Positions 21,332-29,952 of a DNA stretch of 64,000 nucleotides are shown piece after piece (within the stretch, counting starts at the first letter, position 1; every line of letters starts with the position of its first letter). A model generated the notes under the pieces. The model was given only the letters and a program-made list of their open reading frames with translations, was not told the origin of the DNA and did no database searches. The translations under genes and the position numbers were made by a program. Origin of the DNA: Mycolicibacterium thermoresistibile (GTDB taxonomy: Bacteria > Actinomycetota > Actinomycetes > Mycobacteriales > Mycobacteriaceae); assembly GCF_900187065.1 (NCBI RefSeq), contig NZ_LT906483.1, positions 1,426,001 through 1,490,000 of the forward strand. The letters run 5' to 3'.

Positions 21332-21882
21332 CGCATCCGGCCCTTGAACTCGACGGTCGTGGGTGCCGCGAGCGCGGCCCGCTCGGTCTCCCGGATCACC
21401 TCGTCGCGGTGCACGCCCAGCGGCATCTGCTGAATCTTGTCGTGCAGCTTGAGAATCGCGTGCAACAGCATCTCCGGGCGCGGCGGACAGCCGGGTAGAT
21501 AGATGTCCACCGGCACCACATGGTCCACCCCCTGCACGATGGCGTAGTTGTTGAACATCCCGCCCGAGGAGGCGCACACCCCCATCGCCAGCACCCATTT
21601 GGGCTCGGCCATCTGGTCGTAGATCTGCCGCAGCACCGGGGCCATCTTCTGGCTCACCCGGCCGGCGACGATCATCAGATCGGCCTGACGCGGTGTCGCC
21701 GAGAACCTCTCCATGCCGAACCGGGCGATGTCGAAGCGCGGGGACGCCGTCGCCATCATCTCGATGGCGCAGCACGCCAGCCCGAACGTCGCCGGCCACA
21801 GCGAGCCCTTCCGGACGTAGCCGGCCACCTTCTCCACCGTGGACAGCAGGATGCCGCCCGGCAGCTGTTCCTCTAATCCCAC
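21328..21882 (-). CDS. nuoB: NADH-quinone oxidoreductase subunit B
   Basis: 184 residues. It holds the terminal 4Fe-4S cluster N2 that reduces quinone: tandem cysteines in [11 protein letters not shown], then [18 protein letters not shown] and [13 protein letters not shown]. The GTG at 21882 ([10 protein letters not shown]) matches the conserved mycobacterial N-terminus (MGLEE...). This places the start 10 nt inside the end of nuoA. Confidence 0.97.
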   Translation of the reverse strand: MGLEEQLPGGILLSTVEKVAGYVRKGSLWPATFGLACCAIEMMATASPRFDIARFGMERFSATPRQADLMIVAGRVSQKMAPVLRQIYDQMAEPKWVLAMGVCASSGGMFNNYAIVQGVDHVVPVDIYLPGCPPRPEMLLHAILKLHDKIQQMPLGVHRDEVIRETERAALAAPTTVEFKGRMR

Positions 21883-22244
21883 GTCAACCCTCCGCGCCGG
21901 CGCACGTAGACGTAGGCCGCGAACACCGTGAGCATGAACAACAGCATCGCCACCAGCGCGAACACGCCGAGGCCGTCGAACGCCACCGCCCACGGGTAGA
22001 GGAACACGATGACGATGTCGAAGATGATGAACATCATCGCGGTCAGATAGAACTTGATCGGGAACCGTTGCGCCGACCCACCCACCGCGGCGGACGGTGG
22101 CGTCGGTTCGATACCGCACTCATAGGCCTCGAGTTTCGCCCGGTTGTAGCGCCTGGGCCCGATGGCGACGGCGATCCCGACCGAGACCACCGCGAAAACT
22201 GCCGCGATGGCGCCCAGGACCAGGATCGGTGTGTACACGTCCAT
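21873..22244 (-). CDS. nuoA: NADH-quinone oxidoreductase subunit A
   Basis: 123 residues, three helices, the first gene of the operon. The conserved loop [13 protein letters not shown] near residue 40 contains the surface-exposed cysteine of the active/deactive loop. [26 protein letters not shown] is the second helix pair (here [14 protein letters not shown]). ATG start at 22244; the leader has only a weak Shine-Dalgarno and carries the inverted repeat at 22272-22293. Confidence 0.97.
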   Translation of the reverse strand: MDVYTPILVLGAIAAVFAVVSVGIAVAIGPRRYNRAKLEAYECGIEPTPPSAAVGGSAQRFPIKFYLTAMMFIIFDIVIVFLYPWAVAFDGLGVFALVAMLLFMLTVFAAYVYVRRRGGLTWD

Positions 22245-22271
22245 CCCGGCGAAGCGCCCCCTCGTGACCTT

Positions 22272-22293
22272 GGCTGTGAACTACCACACAGCC
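22272..22293 (-). promoter_or_regulatory. inverted repeat in the nuoA leader, Rex-like
   Basis: GGCTGTG-N8-CACAGCC is a perfect 7-bp inverted repeat 28 nt upstream of nuoA. Its core TGTGAACTACCACACA (22275-22290) matches the Rex operator TGTGAA-N4-TTCACA at 10 of 12 fixed positions. A TAGGCT -10 candidate on the minus strand (22290-22295) overlaps it, so a bound protein would block transcription. Rex binding is inference; a Rex gene is not in this window. Confidence 0.45.
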
Positions 22294-22424
22294 TAGTCCG
22301 GTTTGGGATACATGCCACACATTTTGGTTAGTATCGGGTCGCGTCCGGGCGTCGCCGCCCGGCAATGCCCGTTTGCCAGGATCGCACGCGAAGGTACAAG
22401 CGGCGCAGAGATTTTGGTGACGGG

Positions 22425-22835
22425 TCAGGATGTGCGTGTGCGGAGCAGCGACAGCACGGCATCGCCGAGTTCGATCGGGTCGATCGGCTGCGGAACCGCG
22501 GCTTCCGCCCGCGACCAGCGGGCCAGCCAGGCGTCGTCGCGGCGACCGGTGAGCACCAGGACGGGCGGGCAGTCGGCCAGCTCGTCCTTGAGTTGTTTGG
22601 CGATGCCCATCCCGCCGGCGGGGGTGGCCTCACCGTCGAGGATCACCAGGTCGAAGTGGCCCGAACGGAGGTGCTCGTGCACCATCGGTTCGGTCGCGAC
22701 CTCCTGATAACCCAGCTCGGGCAGGTCGGGATGCAGCCGGGTGCCGAGGGCCGTCCGGACCGCGTCCCGGGTGCGGGGATCGTCGCTGTAGACAAGGATG
22801 CGCAGCGCGGCGGCGTCATCTACCGGGCGAGACAC
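22425..22835 (-). CDS. orphan response regulator (Rv3143-like)
   Basis: 136 residues, a lone receiver domain. ILVYSDD near the N-terminus gives the acidic pocket, DLVILDGEATPAGG contains the likely phospho-acceptor Asp, and VLVLTGRRDDAWLARWS is followed by the conserved Pro region (AAVPQPIDP) where the usual Lys is replaced. No output domain, and no kinase is nearby. It lies directly upstream of nuoA on the same strand, as Rv3143 does in M. tuberculosis. I recall reports that Rv3143 affects Nuo through protein contact. The GTG at 22835 has TAGCAT (22843-22848) 7 nt upstream, so the mRNA is probably leaderless. Confidence 0.88.
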   Translation of the reverse strand: MSRPVDDAAALRILVYSDDPRTRDAVRTALGTRLHPDLPELGYQEVATEPMVHEHLRSGHFDLVILDGEATPAGGMGIAKQLKDELADCPPVLVLTGRRDDAWLARWSRAEAAVPQPIDPIELGDAVLSLLRTRTS

Positions 22836-22895
22836 GAAGCCGATGCTACTTCGGCCGGTGCGGTCCGCTGTGGAGACGACGAAATATCCAGGGTG

Positions 22896-23297
22896 TCAAC
22901 CATCTTGGGCGGCCAGCAGCGGTGCGATGCCGGCCGGATCGAAGTATTCGTCGATGCGGTTGATCAGCCCGTCGGCGCCGATCCTCACCACCAGACAGAC
23001 CCGCAATGCGATCGACGCGCCGGTGCGGCCCCGCGCGAGCAGGATGTGTTGCTGGACGAAACCGTCGTCGAACACCTGTCGGTCCAGGACCTCATAGCGG
23101 CGCTCGACCGTGCCGGAGATGAACCAGTCGATCACCCGCAGCGCCCGCTCCTTGTCCCGGTCGTGCGGATCCCCGGACTGCCACACCGCGATGTCGTCGG
23201 CCCACATCCGCGCCACCGCGGCGACGTCGCCGCCCTCGATCGCAGCGAACAACCGGTCGGCCACCTCGGTGATCCGGTCGGCGCCGTCGGACCTCAT
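22896..23297 (-). CDS. SnoaL-like NTF2-fold protein ending the catabolic operon
   Basis: 133 residues of NTF2 fold: ITEVADRLFAAIEGGDVAAVARMWADDIAVWQSGD, in which ADRLFAAIEGGD and MWADD are typical, then RVIDWFISGTVERRYEVLD and NRIDEYFDPA. Related proteins include ketosteroid isomerase-like and limonene-epoxide-hydrolase-like enzymes. The ATG at 23297 has a good GGGAG ribosome site. An in-frame GTG at 23342 that overlaps the upstream stop is the alternative. It is the last gene of the minus-strand catabolic operon. Confidence 0.8.
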   Translation of the reverse strand: MRSDGADRITEVADRLFAAIEGGDVAAVARMWADDIAVWQSGDPHDRDKERALRVIDWFISGTVERRYEVLDRQVFDDGFVQQHILLARGRTGASIALRVCLVVRIGADGLINRIDEYFDPAGIAPLLAAQDG

Positions 23298-23338
23298 CGT
23301 GTTCTCCCGTCTGCCGTCCAGGGGATGTCCGGCCCCGG

Positions 23339-24709
23339 TCACTGATCCTCATAGCCGGGGTGGGCGACGGCCAGCCGTTGCCGCACCAGGGTGCGCAGGC
23401 AGGCCGTCAGCTCGTCGGCCCGGTCGTCGAGGTCGCCCGCCCGGATGGCGGCGGCCAGCTGCGCCTCGTCGGAGAACCCCAGCGCGGTCAGCGCCTCGTC
23501 GGCGGCGACGGACTCGTCGAGCAGTTCGCGTTCGACGATCCGCAGCACATTGGCGGCCACCCGGGCGTGGAAGTTGACCGAGCCGGTGCAGGCCTCGCGA
23601 ACATCGGTTTCCAGGAACTCGGCGACCGCGGCGACCAGTTCGGCCGCGGTCGGCCGGCCGTGAATGCCGCCGGACCGGCTCTTCGCGCGAGCGCTCATCG
23701 GTGTTTGTCGGCTCTTCGCGCGAGCGCTCATCGGTGTTTGTCGGCTCTCCGCGGGGCCGCCTCGGTCCAGCAGATCGAGCAGGTCCCACTCGGTTTCGGC
23801 CACCCGGCGGCCGATCGCCGCCAGCTCCACCGAGCGGGTCTGACCGCTCAGATGCCGTTCGGCCTGGTACCGGCAGATGACCCCCCATCGCAATGTGGCG
23901 ACCGTCAGCCACCACCGGAACGTCTGCCGGTCCACCGGGCGACCGCCGGCCTCCTCGTAGGCGGTCAGGAAGTCCGCCACGCTGCCCAGCCCACCGGCGC
24001 CGAGGTGGCGCGGGGCGCCGAACCGCCAGGCCCGGATGCAGAACCACGCCAGATCCTCGTACACCTCGCCGAGGTGCGTGAGCTCCCAGTCCAGCACCGC
24101 CGCGAGCCGGCCGCCGTCGACGATCAGATTGCCCATCCGGAAGTCGCCGTGCACCAGCACCGGCTCCGACGGCGGCGGCCGGTCCGCGGCGAGCCGGCGG
24201 AACGTCCACTCGAATGTCGCGGTGGTGTCACCGATCTCGTCGAGTTGGCGGTGCCATTCGGTGAGCTGGTCGCCCACGGTCAGTCCGGCGCCCGTCGGAT
24301 CGGCCCGGTGGATGGCCGCCAGCGCCTGAGCGCACTGGCGCAGCAGCACCGCCCGCCCGGTGTCGTCGAGGCTGCGCTGAATCCGGCGGACGATGGTCTC
24401 ACCCGGCACCGCCGCACAGATCAGGTACGGATTCCCCAGTGCGGCGGTGGAATCGTCAGCGGTGAGAATCCGCGGGACCGGGGCGCCGGCGGCGGCCGCC
24501 CGCCGCTGCACCTCGGCCTCCAGTTCCATACCGGCGTGCACCTCGTCGGGTGGCCCCATCCGCAGGATCAGCGGGGTGCGGGTCTCGCCGGCGACCGCAT
24601 CGAACGCCCAGGTGGTGCGGCTGGCGCCGCCGGTCAGCCGGGTGAGACCGTCGACCGTGACGCCTTCGCCCAGCACCGGCGCCAGCACCGCCGCGAGTCG
24701 GTCCCGCAT
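23339..24709 (-). CDS. APH-type phosphotransferase fused to a DUF6285-like domain
   Basis: 456 residues. The N-terminal kinase-like domain (~1-330) has LTGGASRTTWAF, the Brenner motif LVHGDFRMGNLIVDGG and the metal site AVLDWELTHLGEVYEDLAW, as in ACAD10/11-type phosphotransferases that act on hydroxyacyl-CoA. A linker carries SRQTPMSARAK twice. The C-terminal ~105 residues (GRPTAAELVAAVAEFLE to the end) look like DUF6285, which I know as a separate protein next to such kinases. Its start overlaps the stop of the acyl-CoA dehydrogenase gene by one base. Together they suggest an ACAD10/11-like pathway that phosphorylates and dehydrates hydroxyacyl-CoAs (inference). Confidence 0.85.
   Translation of the reverse strand: MRDRLAAVLAPVLGEGVTVDGLTRLTGGASRTTWAFDAVAGETRTPLILRMGPPDEVHAGMELEAEVQRRAAAAGAPVPRILTADDSTAALGNPYLICAAVPGETIVRRIQRSLDDTGRAVLLRQCAQALAAIHRADPTGAGLTVGDQLTEWHRQLDEIGDTTATFEWTFRRLAADRPPPSEPVLVHGDFRMGNLIVDGGRLAAVLDWELTHLGEVYEDLAWFCIRAWRFGAPRHLGAGGLGSVADFLTAYEEAGGRPVDRQTFRWWLTVATLRWGVICRYQAERHLSGQTRSVELAAIGRRVAETEWDLLDLLDRGGPAESRQTPMSARAKSRQTPMSARAKSRSGGIHGRPTAAELVAAVAEFLETDVREACTGSVNFHARVAANVLRIVERELLDESVAADEALTALGFSDEAQLAAAIRAGDLDDRADELTACLRTLVRQRLAVAHPGYEDQ
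23676..23741. repeat. perfect 33-bp tandem duplication in coding sequence
   Basis: Two identical 33-bp units (23676-23708 and 23709-23741), followed by the first 7 bases of a third. Each unit encodes the 11 residues SRQTPMSARAK in the linker between the kinase and DUF6285-like domains. The unit length is a multiple of three, so copy number can change without a frameshift. Each unit also contains an in-frame ATG. Confidence 0.9.
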
Positions 24710-25947
24710 CAGCGCCTGCCGAAGCCGAACAACCGCTGGGCGACGCGCCTGATCTGGATCTCCTCGGCGCCCTCGGTGATCCGGTACCGGCGGTGGTGGC
24801 GGTAGATGTGCTCGAACGGCTCGTGGCGGCTGTAGCCGATGCCGCCGTGGATCTGCATGGCGCGGTCGGCCGCCTCGCACACCAGCCGGTTGGCCCGGTA
24901 GTTGGCCATCGACACCTTGTCGGAGACCTGCATGTGGTGGTCGTGGTCGAGGTGCCAGGCCGCGAAGTACACCAGCAGCCGCACCATCTGCGCCTCGGTC
25001 TGCAGTTCCACCAGCGGCCACTGCACCGCCTGGTTGACCGACAGCGGCTTGCCGAACACCACCCGCTCGTTGGCGTATTCCACCGCCCGGTCGATGCAGT
25101 ACTGCGCGGCGCCCAGGCTGCTGGCCGCCTGCCGGATCCGGTTCTCGTGCAGGAAGGTCTGTCCCACCTCGAGTCCGCGGTCGACCTCGCCGAGCACCGC
25201 GTCCGCCGGCACCCACACATTGTCCAGCTCCACCTCGCCGTGGTCGCTGGGCATGTTGAAAGTCCACCAGTAGAACGGCACCTTGAAGCCCTCGGCGTCG
25301 GTGGGCACCAAAAACGCGGTGATGCCGTGGGCCTGCCCCGGTTCACCGGAGGTGCGGGCGAAGATCAGGTCGTGGGTGGCCCGGTGCACGCCGGTGTTCC
25401 AGCGCTTGCGGCCGTTGATGATCCAGCCGTCGCCGTCGGGCTCGGCACGGGTCTCGAGCCAGGTGGCGTCTGATCCGTGGTTGGGTTCGGTCAACCCGAA
25501 CGCCATCGAGCGCTCGCCGGTGATCATCGGTTCGATCCACTCCTGCTTCTGCTGCTCGGTGCCGAACCGGTCCATCATGATCACCTGCGGGAAGTTGCCC
25601 ACGATCGAGGATTCGTCCTGAAGGTCGTTGTGCAGGCCGAGCCCCTTGTGTGCCAGATGTTCCCGGATGACGGCCATGTCCAGGTTGGTGCCGTCGCGTC
25701 CGCCGAACCGGGCCGGAAGCCCGTACCGCAGCCAGCCGGCGGCGTCGGCGCGCCGCCGCATCTCGTCGAGCAGGTCCTCCCACTCCCGCCGCGGGATACC
25801 GCCGCTCTCCCAGTCGGTCCGGGCGTATTCGCGGCGGTGGTCGAAGTACTGCATGTGCTCGCGTTCGAGCGGTTTGATCTCCGCCTCGATGAAGGCGTCC
25901 ATCTCGGCGAGCAGCCCCGGCAGATGGTCGGGGAGGGCGAATTCCAC
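24709..25947 (-). CDS. acyl-CoA dehydrogenase (ACAD10/11-like)
   Basis: 412 residues. FAD and substrate segments: FGLTEPNHGSDATWLETRA near residue 145, then WIINGRKRWNTG. The C-terminal RITEGAEEIQIRRVAQRLFG carries the ITEG-type motif; the catalytic base in this subfamily may lie elsewhere. It oxidises an acyl-CoA at the alpha-beta bond and passes electrons to ETF. The GTG at 25947 was chosen for its AGGAG ribosome site, which a longer upstream frame lacks. It is coupled to the downstream phosphotransferase by a TGATG overlap. Confidence 0.92.
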   Translation of the reverse strand: MEFALPDHLPGLLAEMDAFIEAEIKPLEREHMQYFDHRREYARTDWESGGIPRREWEDLLDEMRRRADAAGWLRYGLPARFGGRDGTNLDMAVIREHLAHKGLGLHNDLQDESSIVGNFPQVIMMDRFGTEQQKQEWIEPMITGERSMAFGLTEPNHGSDATWLETRAEPDGDGWIINGRKRWNTGVHRATHDLIFARTSGEPGQAHGITAFLVPTDAEGFKVPFYWWTFNMPSDHGEVELDNVWVPADAVLGEVDRGLEVGQTFLHENRIRQAASSLGAAQYCIDRAVEYANERVVFGKPLSVNQAVQWPLVELQTEAQMVRLLVYFAAWHLDHDHHMQVSDKVSMANYRANRLVCEAADRAMQIHGGIGYSRHEPFEHIYRHHRRYRITEGAEEIQIRRVAQRLFGFGRR

Positions 25948-25996
25948 GGCGGGGTCTCCTTTCCCGCGCGCATCCGGGTGGCGCGGTCGTGGGCGG

Positions 25997-26608
25997 TCAG
26001 CAACCATACAAGGTCTTCTTCCAGATGGTGGCCAGCGTGCGGACCGCGTCGGCGTCGCTGATCTGCAGTCCGGGCCCGCCCCGGCCGACGAAGACGGCGG
26101 TGAAGTTCTCGAACATCAACGCGATCGCCGCGGCGATGTGTTGCGGGTCGAGGTCTGTGCCGTAGCCCTGTTGCTGCGCGTGACGCACCGACGCCGCCAC
26201 GATGTCCATCCCGAAACGGCGAAACTCGTTCTGCACGTCGGCGAATCGCTGTTGGGTGGCGGCCAGCTGGTCGACGGCGATCATGATGCCGATGTTCTGT
26301 TTGAACATGTTCCAGTAGCCGCCGACCACCGTGGTGAAGAACTCGTCGTCATCGGGGGAGTCCGGCAACCGGACGCTCAGCCAGCCCGGTGCGAGCACCT
26401 CGCGCAGAAACGACTCGGCCAGCGCGGCCAGCAGATCCTCCTTGTCGACGAAATAGCGGTAGAACACCGCCGGCGACTTCCCGGCCGCCGACGTGATGTC
26501 GGCCAGCGTGGTGCCGTGGAACCCGCGTTCGGCGAACAGTTTCCGGGCCGCCTGCTCGAGCGCCAGCCTGGTCTGGCGGCCCTTGGAGCTGAGCGTCTCG
26601 GCTGCCAT
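25997..26608 (-). CDS. TetR family regulator inside the catabolic operon
   Basis: 203 residues. Helix-turn-helix GTTLADITSAAGKSPAVFYRYFVDKEDLL at about 29-57, then a ligand domain. It is unusual in lying mid-operon: 9 nt after the HMG-CoA-lyase-like gene and 49 nt before the dehydrogenase. It is the best candidate to bind the palindrome at 31108-31129 that heads the operon. That would make an autoregulated, substrate-induced unit (inference). Confidence 0.9.
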   Translation of the reverse strand: MAAETLSSKGRQTRLALEQAARKLFAERGFHGTTLADITSAAGKSPAVFYRYFVDKEDLLAALAESFLREVLAPGWLSVRLPDSPDDDEFFTTVVGGYWNMFKQNIGIMIAVDQLAATQQRFADVQNEFRRFGMDIVAASVRHAQQQGYGTDLDPQHIAAAIALMFENFTAVFVGRGGPGLQISDADAVRTLATIWKKTLYGC

Positions 26609-26617
26609 CGGACCGGG

Positions 26618-27520
26618 TCAGCCCAGAATCCGGTCACCCGCGCGCAGCAGCGCGCTGGGCAGGTCGTGGCCCACCGCGCGGCGGGCGACCTCGGCGGCGG
26701 CGATCGCGGCCCCCAGGTCCACGTCGACGTCGATCCCGCTGTCGCGCAGCAGATACACCAGATCCTCGGTGGCGATGTTGCCGCTGGCGCCCGGGGCGAA
26801 CGGGCAGCCGCCGAGTCCGCCGACCGATGCGTCCAGCCGGGTCACCCCGGCGGTGACCGCGGCCCAGGCACTGGCCAGCCCCGCGCCGCGGGTGTTGTGG
26901 AAGTGTGCGCCCAGCGGTGTGTCGCCGATCCGCGGCCGCAGCGCCGAGATCAGGTCGATCACCCGTCCCGGGGTGGTGGTGCCGATCGTGTCGGCGATCG
27001 CCAGCCGGTCCGCGCCGGCCGCAGTGGCCGCGTCGGCCACCTCCAGCACCCGCTCCGGCGGTGTCGGTCCGTCGAACGGACAGTCCCAGGCGGTGGCGAT
27101 GATGACCTCGACGGTGGTGTCGCTGTCGTGGGCGATCGCGACGATGTCGGCGATCTGCGCGGTCGCCTCGGCGGTGGACCGCCCGACGTTGGCGCGGCTG
27201 TGCCCGTCGGCCGCCGACACCACGTACTCGATCGAGCGCAGACCGGCCGCGACGGCCCGTTTGGCGCCGTTCGGACTGGCCACCAGCGCCGAGAACTCGA
27301 TGTCCGGGAACCGGTGCAGTTCGGCAGCCAGTTCCGGCGCGTCGGCCAGCGCCGGTACCTTCGACGGCGACACGAACGCGGTGGCCTCCACCTCCCGCAC
27401 CCCGGTGGCGGCGATCGCCGCCAGCAGCTCCAGCTTGGCCTCCAACGGGATCGGCTGCTCGATCTGCAGCCCGTCCCGCAGCGACACCTCGCGGATGTCG
27501 ACCTTGGCCGGCAGATCCAC
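26618..27520 (-). CDS. hydroxymethylglutaryl-CoA lyase-like enzyme
   Basis: 300 residues of DRE-TIM metallolyase fold. Motifs: VDIREVSLRDGLQIE at the start (catalytic Arg/Asp), the metal histidines in GAHFHNTRG near 200, and GGLGGCPFAPGASGNIATEDLVY near 235 with the active-site Cys of HMG-CoA lyases (seen as GGCPFAPGASGN). It would cleave a 3-hydroxy-3-methyl-type acyl-CoA to acetyl-CoA plus a keto acid. Because it sits beside a CaiB-type transferase, the real substrate may differ from HMG-CoA. GTG start directly after the CoA-transferase stop. Confidence 0.88.
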   Translation of the reverse strand: MDLPAKVDIREVSLRDGLQIEQPIPLEAKLELLAAIAATGVREVEATAFVSPSKVPALADAPELAAELHRFPDIEFSALVASPNGAKRAVAAGLRSIEYVVSAADGHSRANVGRSTAEATAQIADIVAIAHDSDTTVEVIIATAWDCPFDGPTPPERVLEVADAATAAGADRLAIADTIGTTTPGRVIDLISALRPRIGDTPLGAHFHNTRGAGLASAWAAVTAGVTRLDASVGGLGGCPFAPGASGNIATEDLVYLLRDSGIDVDVDLGAAIAAAEVARRAVGHDLPSALLRAGDRILG

Positions 27521-28726
27521 CTAGATCACCCCCTGGGCCCGAAGCTGCCGCAGCTCCGCGGCGGTCTTGCCGAGCAGGCCGGTGTAGATCTCCTCGTTGT
27601 GCTGGCCCGGCCGGGCCGGGCCGGCGTTGCGGATGGTGCCGGGGGATTCGGAGAGCACCGGCACGACGCCCGGGCCCTTGACATTACGCCCGATCCGTTC
27701 GTCGAAGTGATCGGCGATCATGCCGCGGGCCCGCAACTGCGGGTCCTCGACCACCTCCGCGACGGTGTTGATCGGTCCGGCGATCACCCCGGCGGCGTTC
27801 AGGGTGTCGATGATCTCGCCCGGCGCGCGTTCGGCGGCCCAGTCCGCGATGATCTTGTCCAGCTCGTCCTGATTGCGGCCGCGCGCGGTGTGGGTGGCGA
27901 ACCGGTCGTCGGTGGCCAGTTCGGGCCGGCCCATCGCGGCGCACAACCGCCGGAACACGGTGTCCTGGTTCGCGGCGATCACCACCCAGCTGCCGTCGGC
28001 GCTGCGGTAGATGTTCGACGGGGCGATGCCCTCCAGCCGGGTGCCCGACGGGCCCCGCACCACCCCGCCGATGTCGTAGTCGGGGATGGTGGACTCCTGG
28101 ACGGCCAGACAGGCCTCGGTCAGCGCGGCGTCGACGACCTGACCCTCGCCGGTCACCGTGCGGCGGTACAGCGCCGCCATCGCACCCTGTGCGGCGAACA
28201 TGCCGGCCAGCGTGTCGCCGAGCGACAACGCCAGCCGCGGCGGCGGCCCACCCGGGAATCCATTGAGGTGCCGCAGCCCGCTGGCCGCCTCGGCCACCGA
28301 GGCGTAACCCGCCTTGTGGGCGTCGGGACCCGTCTGCCCGTACCCGGACACCCGGACCAGGATCACCCGGTTGTTGTGGGACCGCAGCACGTCGTAGCCC
28401 AGATCCCAGCGCTCCAGGGTGCCGGGCCGGAAGTTCTCCACCACGATGTCGGAGCGTTCGACGAGCTCCAGGAACACGTCCCGGCCGGCTGGTTCCCGCA
28501 GGTTCAGCGTGATCGCCTTCTTGTTGCGGGCGTGCACGGTCCAGAAGAAGTGGTGGCCGTCCAGTTCGGCCTGTCCCCAGGTGCGTAGGGGATCCGGCGC
28601 ACCCGGCAGCTCGATCTTGATCACTTCGGCGCCCATGTCGCCGAGCAGCCGCCCGGCGAACGGTCCCGCGATCAGGGTGCCCAGCTCGAGCACCCGGATC
28701 CCGTCCAGTGGCCCGGTGACCGTCAC
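27521..28726 (-). CDS. CaiB/BaiF family III CoA-transferase
   Basis: 401 residues. N-terminal GPLDGIRVLELGTLIAGPFAGRLLGDMGAEVIKIE is the family hallmark (key part VLELGTLIAGPFAGRLLGD). DIVVENFRPGTLERWDLGYD, and a middle GDTLAGMFAAQGAMAALY with the aspartate expected near 165-170, follow. It moves CoA between a donor thioester and a carboxylic acid. The GTG at 28726 follows AAGGAGG and shares GTGA with the hydrolase stop. It would activate the acid that the lyase then splits (inference). Confidence 0.92.
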   Translation of the reverse strand: MTVTGPLDGIRVLELGTLIAGPFAGRLLGDMGAEVIKIELPGAPDPLRTWGQAELDGHHFFWTVHARNKKAITLNLREPAGRDVFLELVERSDIVVENFRPGTLERWDLGYDVLRSHNNRVILVRVSGYGQTGPDAHKAGYASVAEAASGLRHLNGFPGGPPPRLALSLGDTLAGMFAAQGAMAALYRRTVTGEGQVVDAALTEACLAVQESTIPDYDIGGVVRGPSGTRLEGIAPSNIYRSADGSWVVIAANQDTVFRRLCAAMGRPELATDDRFATHTARGRNQDELDKIIADWAAERAPGEIIDTLNAAGVIAGPINTVAEVVEDPQLRARGMIADHFDERIGRNVKGPGVVPVLSESPGTIRNAGPARPGQHNEEIYTGLLGKTAAELRQLRAQGVI

Positions 28727-29952
28727 ATGCCCTCCTTGACCGGTTGCGAGAGACCGTGCCGATTCAGCCAATCGGTGACGATGGTGACCGCCTGCCGGAG
28801 CTTGTCCCGCTGATCCGGGCCCGCGTAATAGTGGTTCGCGCCGGGAATCTCGTGCATCTCCTTGTCCGGGTGCCCGATCGCCTCGTAGAGCCGCCGGGTG
28901 TGGCTCGGCGTGCAGGCGTCGTCGGCCAGATTACCGATCACCAGGGTCGGCACCGCGACATCGCGTCCGCACCGCACCCCGTCGGCGTTGGCGTCGTCGT
29001 AGCTCCACTGCGACAGCCAGCTGCGCAGGGTGCAGAACCGGGCCAGCCCGACCGGGCTCATGTTCACCACCTGCGGGTCGCCCAGATAACAGGTGCCGGG
29101 CGTGCGTTCATTGGGGTCGACGGTGGGGTCGAGCCAGCGCGGGTCGGCCATGGTGCCGTGGACGACGAACGCGAACTCGTCATCCGGGCGTCCCGCCGCC
29201 CTGAGTTCGGCGAGTTTGTCCTTGACCCAGGCGGTGATCCGGCGGTTGCGGGCGATCTGCGCGGCCCGGTACCGGTCCAGGAACTCCTGGCTGTAGGGCG
29301 GCTGGTTGGGGTTGTCCGGGTTGTACAGGTCCAGTTCGGGATCGCGCTTGGTGGGATCGGTCTCGTCGAGGATCGACGCGTCCAGCCACTCGGTCAGCGT
29401 GCCGTGCCGGCTGATGTGCGCGGCCAGCAGCATGAGGCCGTCGGCCGGGATCAACCCCAGTCGCGTGAGATCCGGACCGTCGCCCGACGGGCTGGCGGTC
29501 ACCGTCGGATGCTGGGCCTGCTGCTGGTAGAACACCGACAGCGAGCCGCCGCCGCTCCAGCCGGCCAGCACGACCCTGCGGTACCCCAGCCGGTTCTTGG
29601 CGTCCTTGATGCACTCGCCGAGGTCCTGGACCACCTTCTCCATCAACAGCGCCGAGTCGGTGCCGCGGAACCGGCTGTTGCAGTAGATGACGTGGTGGCC
29701 GGCGCGGGCCAGCGCGTTGATCATCGGCAGGTACGCGCCGCCGCCGATCGGATGCATGAACACCAGCACGGTGTCGGACGGCCGGTTCTTCGGCCGCAAC
29801 AGGTGGCTCTCCAGCACGACGAGTTCGGCGACCCCGCCGTAGACGTCGCGGACCCCGGTGGTGTTCTCGAAGGCGATCAGATACGGGATGCGGTCGTACT
29901 CGTGCTTGGTGGGGGTCGGGGTGGTCACGGTGTCCTTCGCGGTGTCGGTCAT
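28723..29952 (-). CDS. alpha/beta hydrolase
   Basis: 409 residues of alpha/beta-hydrolase fold. The oxyanion region is VFMHPIGGGAYLP, the nucleophile elbow is AGWSGGGS with Ser133, and a late Asp and His lie in NLADDACTPSH and IPGANHYYAG. A long insertion between the elbow and the acid residue forms a lid. It could hydrolyse an ester, lactone or C-C bond of a ring-cleavage product; the last would suit a gene next to an extradiol-type dioxygenase. It overlaps the dioxygenase stop by one base. Confidence 0.85.
   Translation of the reverse strand: MTDTAKDTVTTPTPTKHEYDRIPYLIAFENTTGVRDVYGGVAELVVLESHLLRPKNRPSDTVLVFMHPIGGGAYLPMINALARAGHHVIYCNSRFRGTDSALLMEKVVQDLGECIKDAKNRLGYRRVVLAGWSGGGSLSVFYQQQAQHPTVTASPSGDGPDLTRLGLIPADGLMLLAAHISRHGTLTEWLDASILDETDPTKRDPELDLYNPDNPNQPPYSQEFLDRYRAAQIARNRRITAWVKDKLAELRAAGRPDDEFAFVVHGTMADPRWLDPTVDPNERTPGTCYLGDPQVVNMSPVGLARFCTLRSWLSQWSYDDANADGVRCGRDVAVPTLVIGNLADDACTPSHTRRLYEAIGHPDKEMHEIPGANHYYAGPDQRDKLRQAVTIVTDWLNRHGLSQPVKEGM

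Noticed and set aside
25628..28588. A 986-codon plus-strand open frame across the catabolic operon
   Set aside because: It runs antisense to the dehydrogenase, TetR, lyase and CoA-transferase genes, which all have clear motifs; its own translation has low complexity.
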